Below are positions 63,356 through 64,000 of a stretch of DNA of 64,000 nucleotides, one piece after another. Each line of letters starts with the position of its first letter. Within the stretch, counting starts at the first letter, position 1. Under the pieces are notes generated by a model. The model was not told where the DNA came from. It saw nothing but the letters and a program-made list of their open reading frames with translations, and searched no databases. The position numbers and the translations under genes are program-made. Source of the stretch: Armillaria gallica (Eukaryota > Basidiomycota > Agaricomycetes > Agaricales > Physalacriaceae); assembly GCA_037576215.1 (NCBI GenBank), contig JBANDB010000020.1, positions 1,364,001 to 1,428,000 on the forward strand. Direction: 5' to 3'.

Positions 63356-64000
63356 CGTCGGAGGTGGTGTCGAGAGAGAAAAATGACGGCGGTGGAGGAT
63401 CAGAATGAAGAAGGAAAGAATTGCCTGGACCCTTTCGGATATGGTTCACGTGACACTTTGCCACGAGGGTCCGTGCGCAACGTCAACGTCAGATGGGCCT
63501 CGTGGCGAAGTTGCCCTATCTGATTCCGTAAACGAAATCAAACCCCAGATCTCCCCCCAGTGCATCTTCCAGCGATAAGCCTGCTAAATGACACAGATAT
63601 ACTGCTTACCTCCCAGAACAGTAGAGGGAACGCCATTCTGATTTTCGCTCCCCCGGCAGTGTGCCTTTCCTGGTTATGGTCGCTACCGGTCGAATCTCCA
63701 GCCAAGGAGATTCAGTCAGAGATACAGAGTCGTCACGGCAAGAGGTCAAGTAGAATTCTGCTGTGCCTAGACCGGTATTTTCTTTTGTTGTTCAGCTCCG
63801 TGTTGCAACTGTTTGTCTGGCCGGTTATCCCGATCCAGTCTAATCGTCTGCACCCTGTTGGTTATCGTGTCCCTTGCAGAAGCGACCTTTTTTTTTCCAA
63901 CTACTAAAATTTCAGAAATCACTATCTGCTATTTATCTCCCTGTTTCTTTCTATCGGAGCAGCAATACGACTCCTTTGCATCGACTTGGACTAAGCGCTC
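63356..64000. other. Upstream region of the PWWP gene
   Basis: No gene recognised. A CACGTG E-box-like palindrome lies near 63450 upstream of the PWWP start. A T-run at about 63890 and an AT-rich end may belong to a neighbouring gene outside the window. Confidence 0.5.

Overview
The window looks like genomic DNA of an agaricomycete (mushroom-forming basidiomycete). The support is very short GT-AG introns (mostly 46-69 bp), F-box/leucine-rich-repeat genes built on the 'PW-LxHVCxQWR' box common in Agaricales, a class II DAHP synthase with 16 small exons, and a Ty3/Gypsy chromovirus next to a Helitron. No rRNA gene, convincing tRNA, CRISPR array or prokaryotic operon is visible. Exon coordinates below come from reading splice sites and codon phase by eye. 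Where I say that the phases close, the spliced length is a multiple of three and the protein continues across each junction.

1-7.4 kb is mostly decayed, non-genic DNA with weak relics: an LTR-like edge with a polypurine tract, an integrase C-terminal fragment and a membrane-protein fragment. 7.2-8.6 kb holds a ribonucleotide reductase small-subunit gene with one frameshift, and a degen­erate copy of its 3' exon just downstream. 8.9-22.3 kb carries host-type genes: several F-box/LRR-like proteins, a clean four-exon RING finger protein, an F-box/nucleotidyltransferase-like gene with an in-frame stop, and several unrecognised genes.

22.6-38.6 kb is a nested transposon on the minus strand. A Helitron (RepHel: zinc-finger N-terminus, HUH replication initiator, PIF1-like helicase and a C-terminal cysteine-protease-like domain) is split by an 8.56-kb Ty3/Gypsy element (28097-36659) with a perfect 5-bp target duplication. 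Removing the insertion restores the Helitron frame exactly. The Gypsy element has two LTRs, a PBS complementary to its own predicted RNA 5' end (Tf1/sushi-type self-priming), an extra membrane-anchored ORF ahead of gag, gag and pol overlapping in the -1 frame, and a chromodomain. It now carries a stop in gag and a lost integrase catalytic Asp. Every clear point difference I could identify in it is a CpG transition.

39.3-57 kb is again decayed: a MYND-finger gene with an in-frame stop, an F-box pseudogene, and a frameshifted F-box gene beside its intact paralogue. Within it are an intact six-exon Fe(II)/2-oxoglutarate oxygenase and a single-pass membrane protein. 57.4-64 kb is well-preserved core genome: a short membrane protein, class II DAHP synthase (shikimate pathway entry) and a PWWP-domain chromatin protein. 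These genes are not an operon; the unifying theme is a repeat-rich, gene-decaying segment next to intact housekeeping genes.
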